Assembly (NCBI GenBank): GCA_041687095.1
Contig: JAWLCQ010000073.1
Span: 1-21,062 of the forward strand
DNA length: 21,062 nt
DNA from: JAWLCQ01 sp041687095
GTDB taxonomy: Bacteria > Planctomycetota > Phycisphaerae > SM23-33
Direction of reading: 5' to 3'
Shown here: positions 1-6,590 of the stretch, in pieces
Position numbering within the stretch: position 1 is the stretch's first letter
How the letters are laid out: each line of letters begins with the position of its first letter
The notes under the pieces: generated by a model
Told to the model about the DNA's origin: nothing
What the model saw: only the letters and a program-made list of their open reading frames with translations
The model's database searches: none
Program-made: the position numbers and the translations under genes

Positions 1-193
1 CGGGGATGAACGCGGACTCGTCGCGACGAAGCGAAGCGTAGACGGATGAACGCAGATACGGAGAGGGCAGGGATGCACGGGATGCAAGGGATCGGAGGGC
101 AACGGGGTGGAGGGCAGAGGGTTCTGCGAACCGCCTATCCTGCTTCTTCTTATCCTTCTTCTCCTGATCTGCGTTCATCCGCGTTCATCCCCG
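1..193. repeat. Inverted repeat-bounded intergenic segment
   Basis: The first 16 bases are the exact reverse complement of 178-193. Bases 44-57 are the exact reverse complement of 167-180, so the two arm pairs share the core GGATGAACGC. The right arm carries GCGTTCATCC twice in a row (171-180 and 181-190). A pyrimidine-rich tract (about 141-165) lies just before it. No gene is visible here. The structure resembles the dispersed GCGTTCATCC-type intergenic repeats I associate with some planctomycete genomes. That association is from memory and untested, and the left end may continue outside the window. Confidence 0.6.
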
Positions 194-242
194 CTCATCT
201 TCGGGTGGTGTAGAGACCGACGCCTCCCGCGCGTCGGAAGCG

Positions 243-275
243 TGTCGCGCAGCGACAGGCGAGAGCCCCGGACCG
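243..275. repeat. Dispersed repeat, copy 1 (TGTCGCGCAGCGACAGG core)
   Basis: The 17-base core at 243-259 recurs identically at 20589-20605 and 20873-20889 on the same strand, about 20 kb away. The similarity continues downstream (GGCGAG...CCCGGACCGAC here, GGTGAG...CCCGGACC at the other copies). The core contains a small hairpin, TGTCGC-GCA-GCGACA. It is a dispersed intergenic repeat, not a coding sequence. Confidence 0.7.
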
Positions 276-513
276 ACTTACCGCAGCGCGCACCGAAAGC
301 ACCCCGGGCAACGCCGACGCCATTTCACCACGGATTCCCGCCCCTCCAAGGAATATCGCTCGACGATCTCCCAACCCCCGTTCCGCCAACCCCTTGCGAA
401 ACCGGATTCCCGCTCTGTGACAGCCCTCCCCGGGCTCGCCCCAATCCCATTCGGCCCGGCCGTTGCATCGTCCCGCGCGTGCCAGTCCGCAAGCCCACAG
501 GGCTTTCAGAGCA

Positions 514-673
514 TAGCCCAGGGCAGAGCGGAGCGCCGCCCTGGGGACGGGGTGTCGAATCGTTCCGCCCTGAAAGGGCACAAGGGACCGCCCGGCGCTC
601 TTGGGCCCTTTCAGGGCGGAAACTCCTGACGCTGCCTACCCAGGGCGGCGGCCTGCGGCCTTGCCCTGGGCTA
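514..673. repeat. 160-bp nested imperfect palindrome
   Basis: The outer ends are TAGCCCAGGGC (514-524) and its exact reverse complement GCCCTGGGCTA (663-673). The inner arms are a perfect 17-bp inverted repeat, TTCCGCCCTGAAAGGGC (563-579) with its complement at 605-621, around a 25-nt loop. Between outer and inner arms lie second CCGCCCTGGG / CCCAGGGCGG boxes (about 537-546 and 640-650). The whole could fold into one long cruciform or stem-loop. It resembles dispersed elements that are often mis-annotated as short proteins in planctomycete genomes. No transposase accompanies it. Confidence 0.7.
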
Positions 674-949
674 CGGCTCTGGAAGCCCCGACCAACTCCC
701 GCCGCCAAGCCCGCGTGTGTGCCCCTGCCCGGCCGGCGCCCGCATGCCGCCAGACCTCCCCGGCAGGATTCCGCAAGCAGACTGCCCCAAAACGCCGATC
801 CCAATAGGCAGACGAACACCGGTCGTCCCGCTGCCGGCCGAGCGCCTCGACGAAGGCGGCGGCAGCGCAATCGCGGACGTTTCGCGAAGGCGAGTGCCTC
901 GCTAAACCGAACGTCTCATACGCGTTCCACTGAATTCTCGGGTGGGTGC

Positions 950-1022
950 CGTGGTTTGCGGAGCGCAGCGGCTTGCCTCGGCGGAGCCTTGGCGGAGACG
1001 GGAGCAACCACGTCCAATCGAC
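950..1022. repeat. Short inverted-repeat element
   Basis: CGTGGTTTGC (950-959) pairs, with one bulged T, with GCAACCACG (1014-1022). The interior is built from repeated GGCGGAG/GGAGCG-type words. It looks like another small dispersed repeat, 80 bp upstream of the lipoprotein gene. Confidence 0.4.
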
Positions 1023-1102
1023 GCTGCCTGCGAATGATCTGGGATGCGTATCACACAGGCGGACGTCTCGCGCAAGCCGGATGTCCCGCGAAAGGAGCGA
1101 AC

Positions 1103-1384
1103 GTGGAACGCAAAGGTCTGGTCCTGGGGTGGCTGCTGCCGTGCGTCTTGGTCGGGGCCGTCCTGCTCTCCCTCGGCGGGTGCATGCCGTACGACGGCGA
1201 CTCGTCGGGCTACAGCGGCGGCGGGAGTTCCAGCGGCAACTCCACCTGCGGGCCCTGCCGCGGGTCCGGACGCTGCAACTCCTGCAACGGCACGGGCCGG
1301 TTCCTCGGTTCGGGCGACACCGGATGCTCCACGTGCAGCAGCTCCGGCGTCTGCATCAACTGCGGCGGCCGCGGCTACTGGTGA
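1103..1384 (+). CDS. Small lipoprotein with DnaJ-like CxxC zinc-binding repeats
   Basis: This 93-residue protein starts at GTG 1103, 5 nt after AAAGGAG (1091-1097). A longer open frame runs upstream, but its sequence resembles nothing and this ribosome site decides the start. Residues 5-26 form a hydrophobic export signal ending in the lipobox LGGC (C27), so the mature protein should be lipid-anchored outside the cytoplasmic membrane. A Gly/Ser-rich linker (31-47) follows. Then come four CxxC pairs: C49/C52, C58/C61, C75/C78 and C84/C87. Most are followed by GxG, as in the zinc-binding centre of DnaJ (CxxCxGxG). The spacing allows two zinc sites. There is no J-domain. A role in metal binding or extracytoplasmic protein contact is possible but is inference; exported cysteines could instead form disulfides. 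Confidence 0.72.
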   Translation: MERKGLVLGWLLPCVLVGAVLLSLGGCMPYDGDSSGYSGGGSSSGNSTCGPCRGSGRCNSCNGTGRFLGSGDTGCSTCSSSGVCINCGGRGYW

Positions 1385-1403
1385 CCCCACGCCCGGCGGC
1401 GAT

Positions 1404-1442
1404 TAAAGGTTCCTGACCCCTTTGCTTCTGCCCCTTTGCTTC
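1404..1442. repeat. Dispersed-type motif with a 12-bp direct repeat
   Basis: CCCCTTTGCTTC occurs at 1417-1428 and again at 1431-1442, just after TTAAAGGTTCCTGACC. This TTAAAGGTTCCTGACCCC word resembles sequences I know around Y1/REP-associated transposase elements in several phyla. No transposase gene is present here, so it would be a non-autonomous copy or remnant. The family link is from memory. Confidence 0.4.
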
Positions 1443-1447
1443 CCCAG

Positions 1448-1591
1448 CACCAGGGCATCCCGGAGATCACGCCCGCGCTTCCGCTGTTCGCTCAGCTTCG
1501 CCGCTACACGCTGGCGGTGATCGCCGCGGCCGAGACTGCCGCCGACTTCGCGGCGGTGCTCTTCACCGATACACCTCCGGCAAGGACTTGA
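1448..1591 (+). pseudogene. Possible C-terminal gene remnant
   Basis: A 47-codon open frame (starting HQGIPEITPALP and ending DTPPART before TGA at 1589-1591) has amino-acid-like codon structure. It has no start codon with a ribosome binding site, and its left end coincides with the repeat at 1404-1442. It may be the tail of a gene whose front was lost. I do not recognise the family, and it could be non-coding. Confidence 0.2.
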
Positions 1592-1632
1592 GGCTCAGTG
1601 TCCCCACGAGCCGCAACCGAACGGCTCTGGCG

Positions 1633-1661
1633 TTGCCGACATACGGTGAATACCGTATGCT
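1633..1661 (+). promoter_or_regulatory. Sigma-70-like promoter with embedded palindromic operator
   Basis: TTGCCG (1633-1638) and TATGCT (1656-1661) are separated by exactly 17 nt, fitting -35 and -10 boxes. The spacer is largely filled by a perfect palindrome: CATACGGT (1640-1647), loop GAAT, ACCGTATG (1652-1659). A dimeric regulator bound there would block polymerase. The expected start point, near 1668, would leave a leader of about 40 nt before the GTG at 1710. The downstream gene encodes a DNA-binding protein, so autoregulation is a possibility. Confidence 0.55.
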
Positions 1662-1709
1662 GACTGGATAAGCATTCGATTCACCCCTTCCGACGTAAAG
1701 GAGAAGTGT

Positions 1710-2177
1710 GTGGCAAAGACGCGTACGATCGCAGAACTGCAGACCGAGCTTGAGCAGATGCAGCAGGCCCTGGAGGCCCTGAAGTGCCGACGCCAGGAGC
1801 TGGCGGGCGAGCTGGCGAAGGTGGACGCCCGCATCGCCACGCTCGCCGGCGGGGCCGGCCCCGGGGCCACTGAGGCCGCTCCAAAGACCGCGAAGAAGGC
1901 AGGCCGCAAGGCCGCCCGCAAGGCCCCGAAGCGCACCACCAAGGCTCCCTCCGCCAAGGCCGGCGGCAAGGCCCCTCGGGGCCTGCTCGTGGAGTCCATC
2001 CGCGCCGTCCTCGCCAAGGCCCCCGACGGCATGCGGGTGAAGGACATCGAAGCCGCCGTCCGCGAGGCGGGCTACCCGGTGCAGAGCAAGGACTTCTATA
2101 CGCAGGTCGCGGTGGCCGTGAATAAGGTGCCCGGCGTCGAACGCCTGGGCCGCGGGGTGTACAAGCTCGCGGGCTGA
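1710..2177 (+). CDS. Histone-H1-like, winged-helix DNA-binding protein
   Basis: The protein has 155 residues and starts at GTG 1710, 6 nt after AAAGGAG (1697-1703). Three parts are visible. Residues 6-46 form a coiled coil rich in Glu, Gln and Leu (oligomerisation). Residues 57-89 are a Lys/Ala/Pro-rich, histone-H1-like tail. Residues 91-155 resemble the HARE-HTH winged helix: a helix LVESIRAVLAKAP, then GMRVKDIEAAVREAG, then a helix and the wing RLGRGVYKL. Proteins of this architecture are thought to bind DNA non-specifically through the basic tail and more specifically through the winged helix. It is monocistronic, with its own promoter and a terminator 30 bp downstream. A nucleoid-associated role is likely, a specific regulatory role possible. 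Confidence 0.72.
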   Translation: MAKTRTIAELQTELEQMQQALEALKCRRQELAGELAKVDARIATLAGGAGPGATEAAPKTAKKAGRKAARKAPKRTTKAPSAKAGGKAPRGLLVESIRAVLAKAPDGMRVKDIEAAVREAGYPVQSKDFYTQVAVAVNKVPGVERLGRGVYKLAG

Positions 2178-2206
2178 GCCCCCCCTACCGCTACCGCAGC
2201 ACGTTC

Positions 2207-2242
2207 GGGCCCGGAGCCGCTGGTTCCGGGCCCGTTCTCTTG
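2207..2242 (+). terminator. Rho-independent terminator of the DNA-binding protein gene
   Basis: A perfect 10-bp GC-rich stem, CGGGCCCGGA (2207-2216) with TCCGGGCCCG (2226-2235), closes a 9-nt loop and is followed by TTCTCTT. It lies 29 bp after the stop codon of the preceding gene. The T-run is short, as is common in GC-rich genomes. Confidence 0.75.
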
Positions 2243-2481
2243 TGGGCGGACTCCTGTCCGTCACAGCCCCTTTCGCAGCCACGCGAAGGCGAAACTGGCG
2301 GTCGGAGCATCCGCGCGTCTGCGCACAGGAAGGCGCGCCGCAGATCCCCACGACCACAGCCATGGAAACCCACAGGAACTGCGGCCGTATGGATCACACT
2401 CCTTCTCAGGCAATCAATGACTCGCTCTGCCCCCGCGAGAGGGAATCGCTCGCGCTGCTGGCGGGCGCCCTTGCGGTGGCG

Positions 2482-3462
2482 CTACCAGGCGTAGGCTTGC
2501 GGCGCCTCTCCGCCGGGACCCGGGAAGATCTGGCCCAGGCGTGACCGAACCGAGGCGTCCAGCGGGACCTCCAGGGCCTCCGTCGCAGTGCGCACCTGCT
2601 CGGCCGTGCGGGGGCCGATGACCACGGAGGTCACCTCGCGCCGGTCGAGCAGCCAGGCCATGGCGACGGCGGCCTCGGAGGCGCCCAGCTCACGGCACAG
2701 CGCCGCGAACGCCTCCAGCTGCCCGCGGCGGGCGCGGGCTTCCTCGGACCGCTGGGCGGTCCGCCCGCCGGACGGGCTCTGGAGGGCCTTTCCGCTCAGC
2801 AGCCCGCCCGCCAGCGGACCCCAGGGAAGGATGCCGATCCCCAGCGCCCGGGCCGCCGGAAGCACCTCCAGTTCCGGCAGCCGGCACAGCAGGTTGTACC
2901 TGTGCTGCTCGCTGACGAGGCCGAAGAAGTTCCGCTGCTTCGCGGCCGCCTGGGCGAGGGCGAGGTCCCACCCCGCAAAGTTGCTCGATCCGACGTAGTC
3001 CGCCTTGCCCTGCGAGACGGCGATCTCGAAGGCCTCCCACGTCTCGTCCCACGAGACGCTGCGGTCCACGTGGTGCATCTGGTAGAGCTCGATGTGCTCC
3101 GTGCCCAATCGCCGCAGGGAGCCTTCGAGGTGGCGACGGATCTTGTACTTCGACAGCCCGCCGACGTCGTTGGGCCCGTCCAGCGGGTCCTTCATGGGCT
3201 GGTAGACCTTGGTCGCCAGGATCACCCGCTCCCGCCGCCCCCCGCCCTGGGCGAACCACCGCCCGATGATCTGCTCGCTGAGCCCGCAACTCTCGAAGTC
3301 CGGGTAGTGGTTGGCCGTGTCAAAGAAGTTGATCCCCACCTCCACGGCGGCGTCCATGACGGCGAAGGCCTCGCGTTCGTCGGTGAAGGTCCCGAAGTTC
3401 CACGTGCCCAGGCACAGGCGGCTGACCCGCATGCCCGATCGTCCAAGTGTCGCGTATTGCAT
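2482..3462 (-). CDS. Aldo/keto reductase
   Basis: This is a 326-residue NAD(P)H-dependent oxidoreductase of the aldo/keto reductase superfamily (TIM barrel, cytoplasmic, no signal peptide), a usual length for the family. The opening MQYATLGRSGMRVSRLCLGT is typical. The catalytic tetrad is visible: Asp in NFFDTANHY, the following Tyr, Lys in ATKVY and His in YQMHH. The C-terminal cofactor region VVIGPRTAEQV is also present. The start is ATG 3462, with GAGG 7 nt upstream; an open frame extends further but only through the neighbouring gene. It starts 2 nt after the stop of the dehydrogenase gene, so the two are co-translated. The substrate is probably a sugar or sugar-derived aldehyde/ketone released by the operon's glycosidases, which is an inference. 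Confidence 0.88.
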   Translation of the reverse strand: MQYATLGRSGMRVSRLCLGTWNFGTFTDEREAFAVMDAAVEVGINFFDTANHYPDFESCGLSEQIIGRWFAQGGGRRERVILATKVYQPMKDPLDGPNDVGGLSKYKIRRHLEGSLRRLGTEHIELYQMHHVDRSVSWDETWEAFEIAVSQGKADYVGSSNFAGWDLALAQAAAKQRNFFGLVSEQHRYNLLCRLPELEVLPAARALGIGILPWGPLAGGLLSGKALQSPSGGRTAQRSEEARARRGQLEAFAALCRELGASEAAVAMAWLLDRREVTSVVIGPRTAEQVRTATEALEVPLDASVRSRLGQIFPGPGGEAPQAYAW

Positions 3463-3464
3463 GT

Positions 3465-4481
3465 TCAGTCCTCGTTGGCGGCGGTCCAATCCAGCACGAT
3501 GCCCAGGTGCCCCTGCGGGTCGGTGTAGATCATGTCGTAGGCTCGCGGCGCCTCGGTGTAGGGCAGGCGATGGGTGATGATGGGCTCGACCTTCAGCGCC
3601 CCCGTCGCCATCAGCCTCCAGCAGTTCAGGACGCGGTGGCCTTGCAGCGTCCAGGGGAAGTACGCCTCGAAGACCCGGTTGTGGAACTTCGGGAGGTTGA
3701 AGTTCGCGCCCTTGCACCAGGCGAGGAACACGTAGCGCCCCCGGTAGCGGATGGCGTCGACGGATCGCTCGATGAGCCCGTAGTTGCCGGTGGAGTCCAT
3801 GATCACGTCCGCACCTTGCGGCCAGAGGGCCCGCACGGCCTGGACGAGGTCGCCTGTCGAGCAGTCGAGCACATGATCAGCACCGCAGCGGCGGGCGATA
3901 TCCAGGCGGTTGGGGTGGATGTCCGCCACGGCCACCTCCGCACCGCGCAGGTGCATGTGCTGCGCGGCGAAGTTGCCGATCAGCCCCTGGCCCAGCACGA
4001 GCACCCTGTCGCCCACCTCGACGCGCGACAGGCTGGCGCCCATGCAGGACACGGCCGCGATGCCGCCGAACGCCGCATGCTCGGAGGACAGCGCGTCCGG
4101 CACGCGCACCACGTAGCAGTCGCTTCCGAGCAGGTCGCGCTTCGAGGGGTCCACGTTGACGATGGCCCGTCCGAGGTGCCCGCCGCAGCGCATGAGCCCC
4201 TCGTGCGGCGGGGAGGGGCCGAAGTAGCTCACGCGCTGCCCGACGCTCCAGCTCTCTCCCGCGCGATCGCCCGCGGACACCACGCGGGCAATCGGCGCGT
4301 ACCCGGGGATGGACGGAGCCTCGCCGGCCTTCTGACTGGCCACAACGTAGGACTCCGTTCCCGCACTGATGGCGGACCGCTCCAGTTCCACCAGCAGATC
4401 CCACTCGCCCGGCTGACCGATCTCGATCGGCCGGACCTCAACCGTCCGCGAATCCACAGCGAGGATCGCCTTACCTTTCAC
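3465..4481 (-). CDS. MDR-family (zinc-type) dehydrogenase lacking the usual catalytic zinc motif
   Basis: The protein has 338 residues. GTG 4481 is chosen because AAGGAG (4494-4489) lies 7 nt upstream. The N-terminal GroES-like domain carries AISAGTES where classic alcohol dehydrogenases have the zinc-ligand Cys, and GYAP in place of GHE. This fits the ISxGTE subgroup of medium-chain dehydrogenases. The Rossmann fold follows with VLVLGQGLIG (GxGxxG). An acidic residue at the end of strand 2 (VADIHPNR) points to NAD(H). The C-terminus is complete. The gene overlaps the upstream glycosidase by 11 bp and is followed 2 nt later by the aldo/keto reductase, a tight translational unit. Sugar or polyol oxidation in the cytoplasm is likely; the substrate is unknown. 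Confidence 0.85.
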   Translation of the reverse strand: MKGKAILAVDSRTVEVRPIEIGQPGEWDLLVELERSAISAGTESYVVASQKAGEAPSIPGYAPIARVVSAGDRAGESWSVGQRVSYFGPSPPHEGLMRCGGHLGRAIVNVDPSKRDLLGSDCYVVRVPDALSSEHAAFGGIAAVSCMGASLSRVEVGDRVLVLGQGLIGNFAAQHMHLRGAEVAVADIHPNRLDIARRCGADHVLDCSTGDLVQAVRALWPQGADVIMDSTGNYGLIERSVDAIRYRGRYVFLAWCKGANFNLPKFHNRVFEAYFPWTLQGHRVLNCWRLMATGALKVEPIITHRLPYTEAPRAYDMIYTDPQGHLGIVLDWTAANED

Positions 4482-5685
4482 ACCGATACTCCTTGCACTC
4501 CGCCGACAGACGGGCGGAGATGCTCCTGTGCCCCAAGTAGCCCCAAGCGATCGTGTCTGGCTGGCGGTACAGGCCGGGATGCCCGGGCCTTTCGAGCGGC
4601 TTCTCAATCAGGCTGTTCAGCTCGTACCAGACGGTCGGCACGCCCAAGCTGAGATTGCTCAGCAACGTCCGCGCCAGGAAATGCCCCAGCTCGTCGAAGT
4701 ACGCCTTCTCGAACGCGGCGTTCGTCACCCCAAAAGCGATCTCGCTCTCCTCAGAACCGGCCTTCAGTCCATATCCCACCTCGGTGATCAGCAGTTCGAT
4801 GTGCTTGCCGACCGGTGCGTACTGCGCGACCAGATTCCGGACTGGGATGATCTGGCGGTCGCGAATCCGCTCCGGCGGGAAGATGTTGTAGGGGTGAAAC
4901 GACAGGATATCGACGTGCTCCAGCAGCCCGTTTTCGAGGCACCGGGTCAGGTACGGGACATCCAACTCGTCCCATTTTCCGCCCCAGACATTGGAGAGCG
5001 CCCCGCCCGCGATCAACGCCGTCGGATCCGCGGCCCGGATGGCCGGGGCCGCCGCCGCGACCAAGGCCATGTAGGCATCGGGGTCCGGCTTGGGCCAGAA
5101 GATGTGGATGTTCGGCTCGTTCCACAGCTCGTAGATGACCTGCTTGCCCCGGTAGCGTCGGGCGACTTCGCCCGCCCAGGCAGCATAGCCGGCGATCCCT
5201 TCCGGGGTCAGCACCGAATAGACCTTGCAGGTGTCCGAGGGCCCGCTGCTGGCGTCATACTGCGGATGGCCGTAGGCGAGCAGCAGCAGCGGCCGCAGGC
5301 CGCACCGCTCGTTCTCCCGCATCAGGGCGTCCTGCAGGTTCCAGTTGTAGGTCCCCCTGGACTCCTCGTTGTCATTCCAGGCGACGGTGGAGCGGTGGAG
5401 CGGGAACCCGGATCTTCCCATGTCGGCCATCGGGTCGAGCTGGCCCCATGGGGCGTCCCACTTCTCCAGACTCCAGGTGGCGTCGGTGCCCCGCTTCGTG
5501 CCCTTGGCGAAGTCCCAGTAGTGCGAGTTCAAGCCAAAGGCCTCGGGGATGGTGGATGGGAAAGGATCGCGCGGGGTGGTTGGCGGGATGGCGCGTGCGG
5601 TGGGGTCGGGTACACCGGCGGCGTCCGGCATCTTCGTCAGGTTCGGGCAGGCGCAGAGGTTGTCGATCGCGATGTCGCGTTCCAT
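4471..5685 (-). CDS. Clan-A glycoside hydrolase (GH39/GH5-like), cytoplasmic
   Basis: The protein has 404 residues. ATG 5685 is preceded 5 nt upstream by GGAG; an in-frame GTG two codons earlier (5691) overlaps that site and is less likely. The fold is a (beta/alpha)8 retaining glycosidase. ELWNEPN supplies the acid/base Glu190, and LLITEVGYG supplies the nucleophile Glu302. WKF-type aromatic residues and the SFHPYN strand (about 262-267) are also typical. There is no signal peptide, so it should act on imported oligosaccharides. It resembles xylosidase/cellulase-like members more than any single family I can name. The 3' end overlaps the dehydrogenase start by 11 bp. Exact family and substrate are unresolved. 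Confidence 0.8.
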   Translation of the reverse strand: MERDIAIDNLCACPNLTKMPDAAGVPDPTARAIPPTTPRDPFPSTIPEAFGLNSHYWDFAKGTKRGTDATWSLEKWDAPWGQLDPMADMGRSGFPLHRSTVAWNDNEESRGTYNWNLQDALMRENERCGLRPLLLLAYGHPQYDASSGPSDTCKVYSVLTPEGIAGYAAWAGEVARRYRGKQVIYELWNEPNIHIFWPKPDPDAYMALVAAAAPAIRAADPTALIAGGALSNVWGGKWDELDVPYLTRCLENGLLEHVDILSFHPYNIFPPERIRDRQIIPVRNLVAQYAPVGKHIELLITEVGYGLKAGSEESEIAFGVTNAAFEKAYFDELGHFLARTLLSNLSLGVPTVWYELNSLIEKPLERPGHPGLYRQPDTIAWGYLGHRSISARLSAECKEYRCER

Positions 5686-5700
5686 GTTCACTCCATGGTG

Positions 5701-6357
5701 TTACAGTCCCACTGTCGGCGAGAACGGCCCTTGGGGGATGCCGCCGATCTCCACAAAGGTAAGGTTTCGATACTGCGGATGGTAGACTTCGGCCCAGAGT
5801 TGCGTCTGGACCGGGCTGTTCAGATGCGCCCTGGCCAGATTCGGATCGGTATCCCAGCGGCAGATGCCGGCCGCACCGGCCTGGTAGCAGGCGTGTGCCC
5901 GGTGCCGGTATTCGCCCAGGCCGAGCTGGTGATCGCCGTGGTATCCGATACTGGGATAGACCGGAACCCCGGTGCCCTCCAATGCTCGCACATGCTCGGC
6001 AACATCGACGGGATGATACGTTTGCGAGCCGTAGTACCGATCCAGCCCGCACGGAGACGGCATGACGACGTCCAGCAGCCCCTGGCGGGCGAAATGGGCA
6101 ACGTCCATGCCAAAGCTCTGGTCCCATTCCAGGTTCGCGCCAGTGATGACCGAGAGCTTGCGGCGGCCGTCGGCGGGGGCTGGCCCCGCGGTGTCGAGCA
6201 GGTCGCGCAGCTCACGCAGCCACCGTTCGATGAACTCGCGCCAGGCCAGGCGAAGCTCTGGATCGGTATCCGGATACTGGCGGACGTCACGCTCGTGCAA
6301 TTCCTGGAACCGGCGGCGAACCGGCTCCTCGTACCGCACCAGCGGATACCCTCTGCC
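5701..6357 (-). pseudogene. Truncated glycosyl-hydrolase-like gene (C-terminal part)
   Basis: The readable part begins near GRGYPLVRYEEPV and runs about 218 codons to TAA at 5701. It contains PDTDPELRLAWREFIERWL, GANLEWDQSFGMDV, GVPVYPSIGYHGDHQ and an AGAAGICRWD segment. This resembles the second half of family-10-like/GHL10 glycosyl-hydrolase-type barrel proteins. The N-terminal half is missing and the upstream sequence resembles a different family (next entry). The frame stays open through the junction, so a fused protein of up to 306 residues could still be made. The gene lies 15 bp before the clan-A glycosidase on the same strand. I call it decayed with moderate confidence; an unusual intact protein is the alternative. 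Confidence 0.55.
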
Positions 6358-6361
6358 ACAA

Positions 6362-6540
6362 GACAATGCCGTTCCGTCTGCCCCGAGATATCGACAACGG
6401 GGATGCCAATATGCCTGATGTGTGCTGTCATCGGCCTTGACGCGGCAGTATCCATTGTGTGTTCTCTCTCCGGTCAATTCGCGGCCCTGCGACCGCGAGC
6501 AGGCTTTGACCTGAAGCCATCTCGTGATCTCCCGGGCCAC
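6362..6540 (-). pseudogene. Remnant of a XylR-like regulator ligand-binding lobe
   Basis: Read on the minus strand, one frame gives NGYCRVKADDST and the next frame immediately continues AHIRHIGIPVVDISGQ. Joined by a single frameshift, they match the pattern of XylR/LacI-type sensor domains (DGIIxRVADDxxAxxIRxxGIPVVDIS). The corresponding part of the intact regulator at 14111 is LRRTGSPLVALEDP. Upstream coding (about 6470-6540) is weakly similar at best. The fragment abuts the truncated hydrolase at 6357. It lacks both the start and the DNA-binding domain. Boundaries are approximate. Confidence 0.4.
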
Positions 6541-6590
6541 TGCGCTGGGGCGAGCATCGGTTGCTGGAAGGGGCCGCGCCGGCGGCGGGC

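Larger units (their letters stand above)
276..1090. other. Long stretch without a recognisable gene
   Basis: Open frames exist on both strands because stop codons are rare at this GC content. None has a plausible start with a ribosome binding site or a protein sequence that resembles a family. The only structure I can support is the two palindromic elements listed separately (514-673 and 950-1022). The rest looks like repeat-derived or decayed intergenic DNA. Confidence 0.6.

Noticed and set aside
107..1102. Long upstream extension of the lipoprotein frame
   Set aside because: It crosses the palindromic repeats, has no protein-like composition, and the AAAGGAG site sets the start at 1103.
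2390..2544. 51-codon open frame on the plus strand after the terminator
   Set aside because: No ribosome site, it overlaps the end of the aldo/keto reductase, and it follows a terminator.
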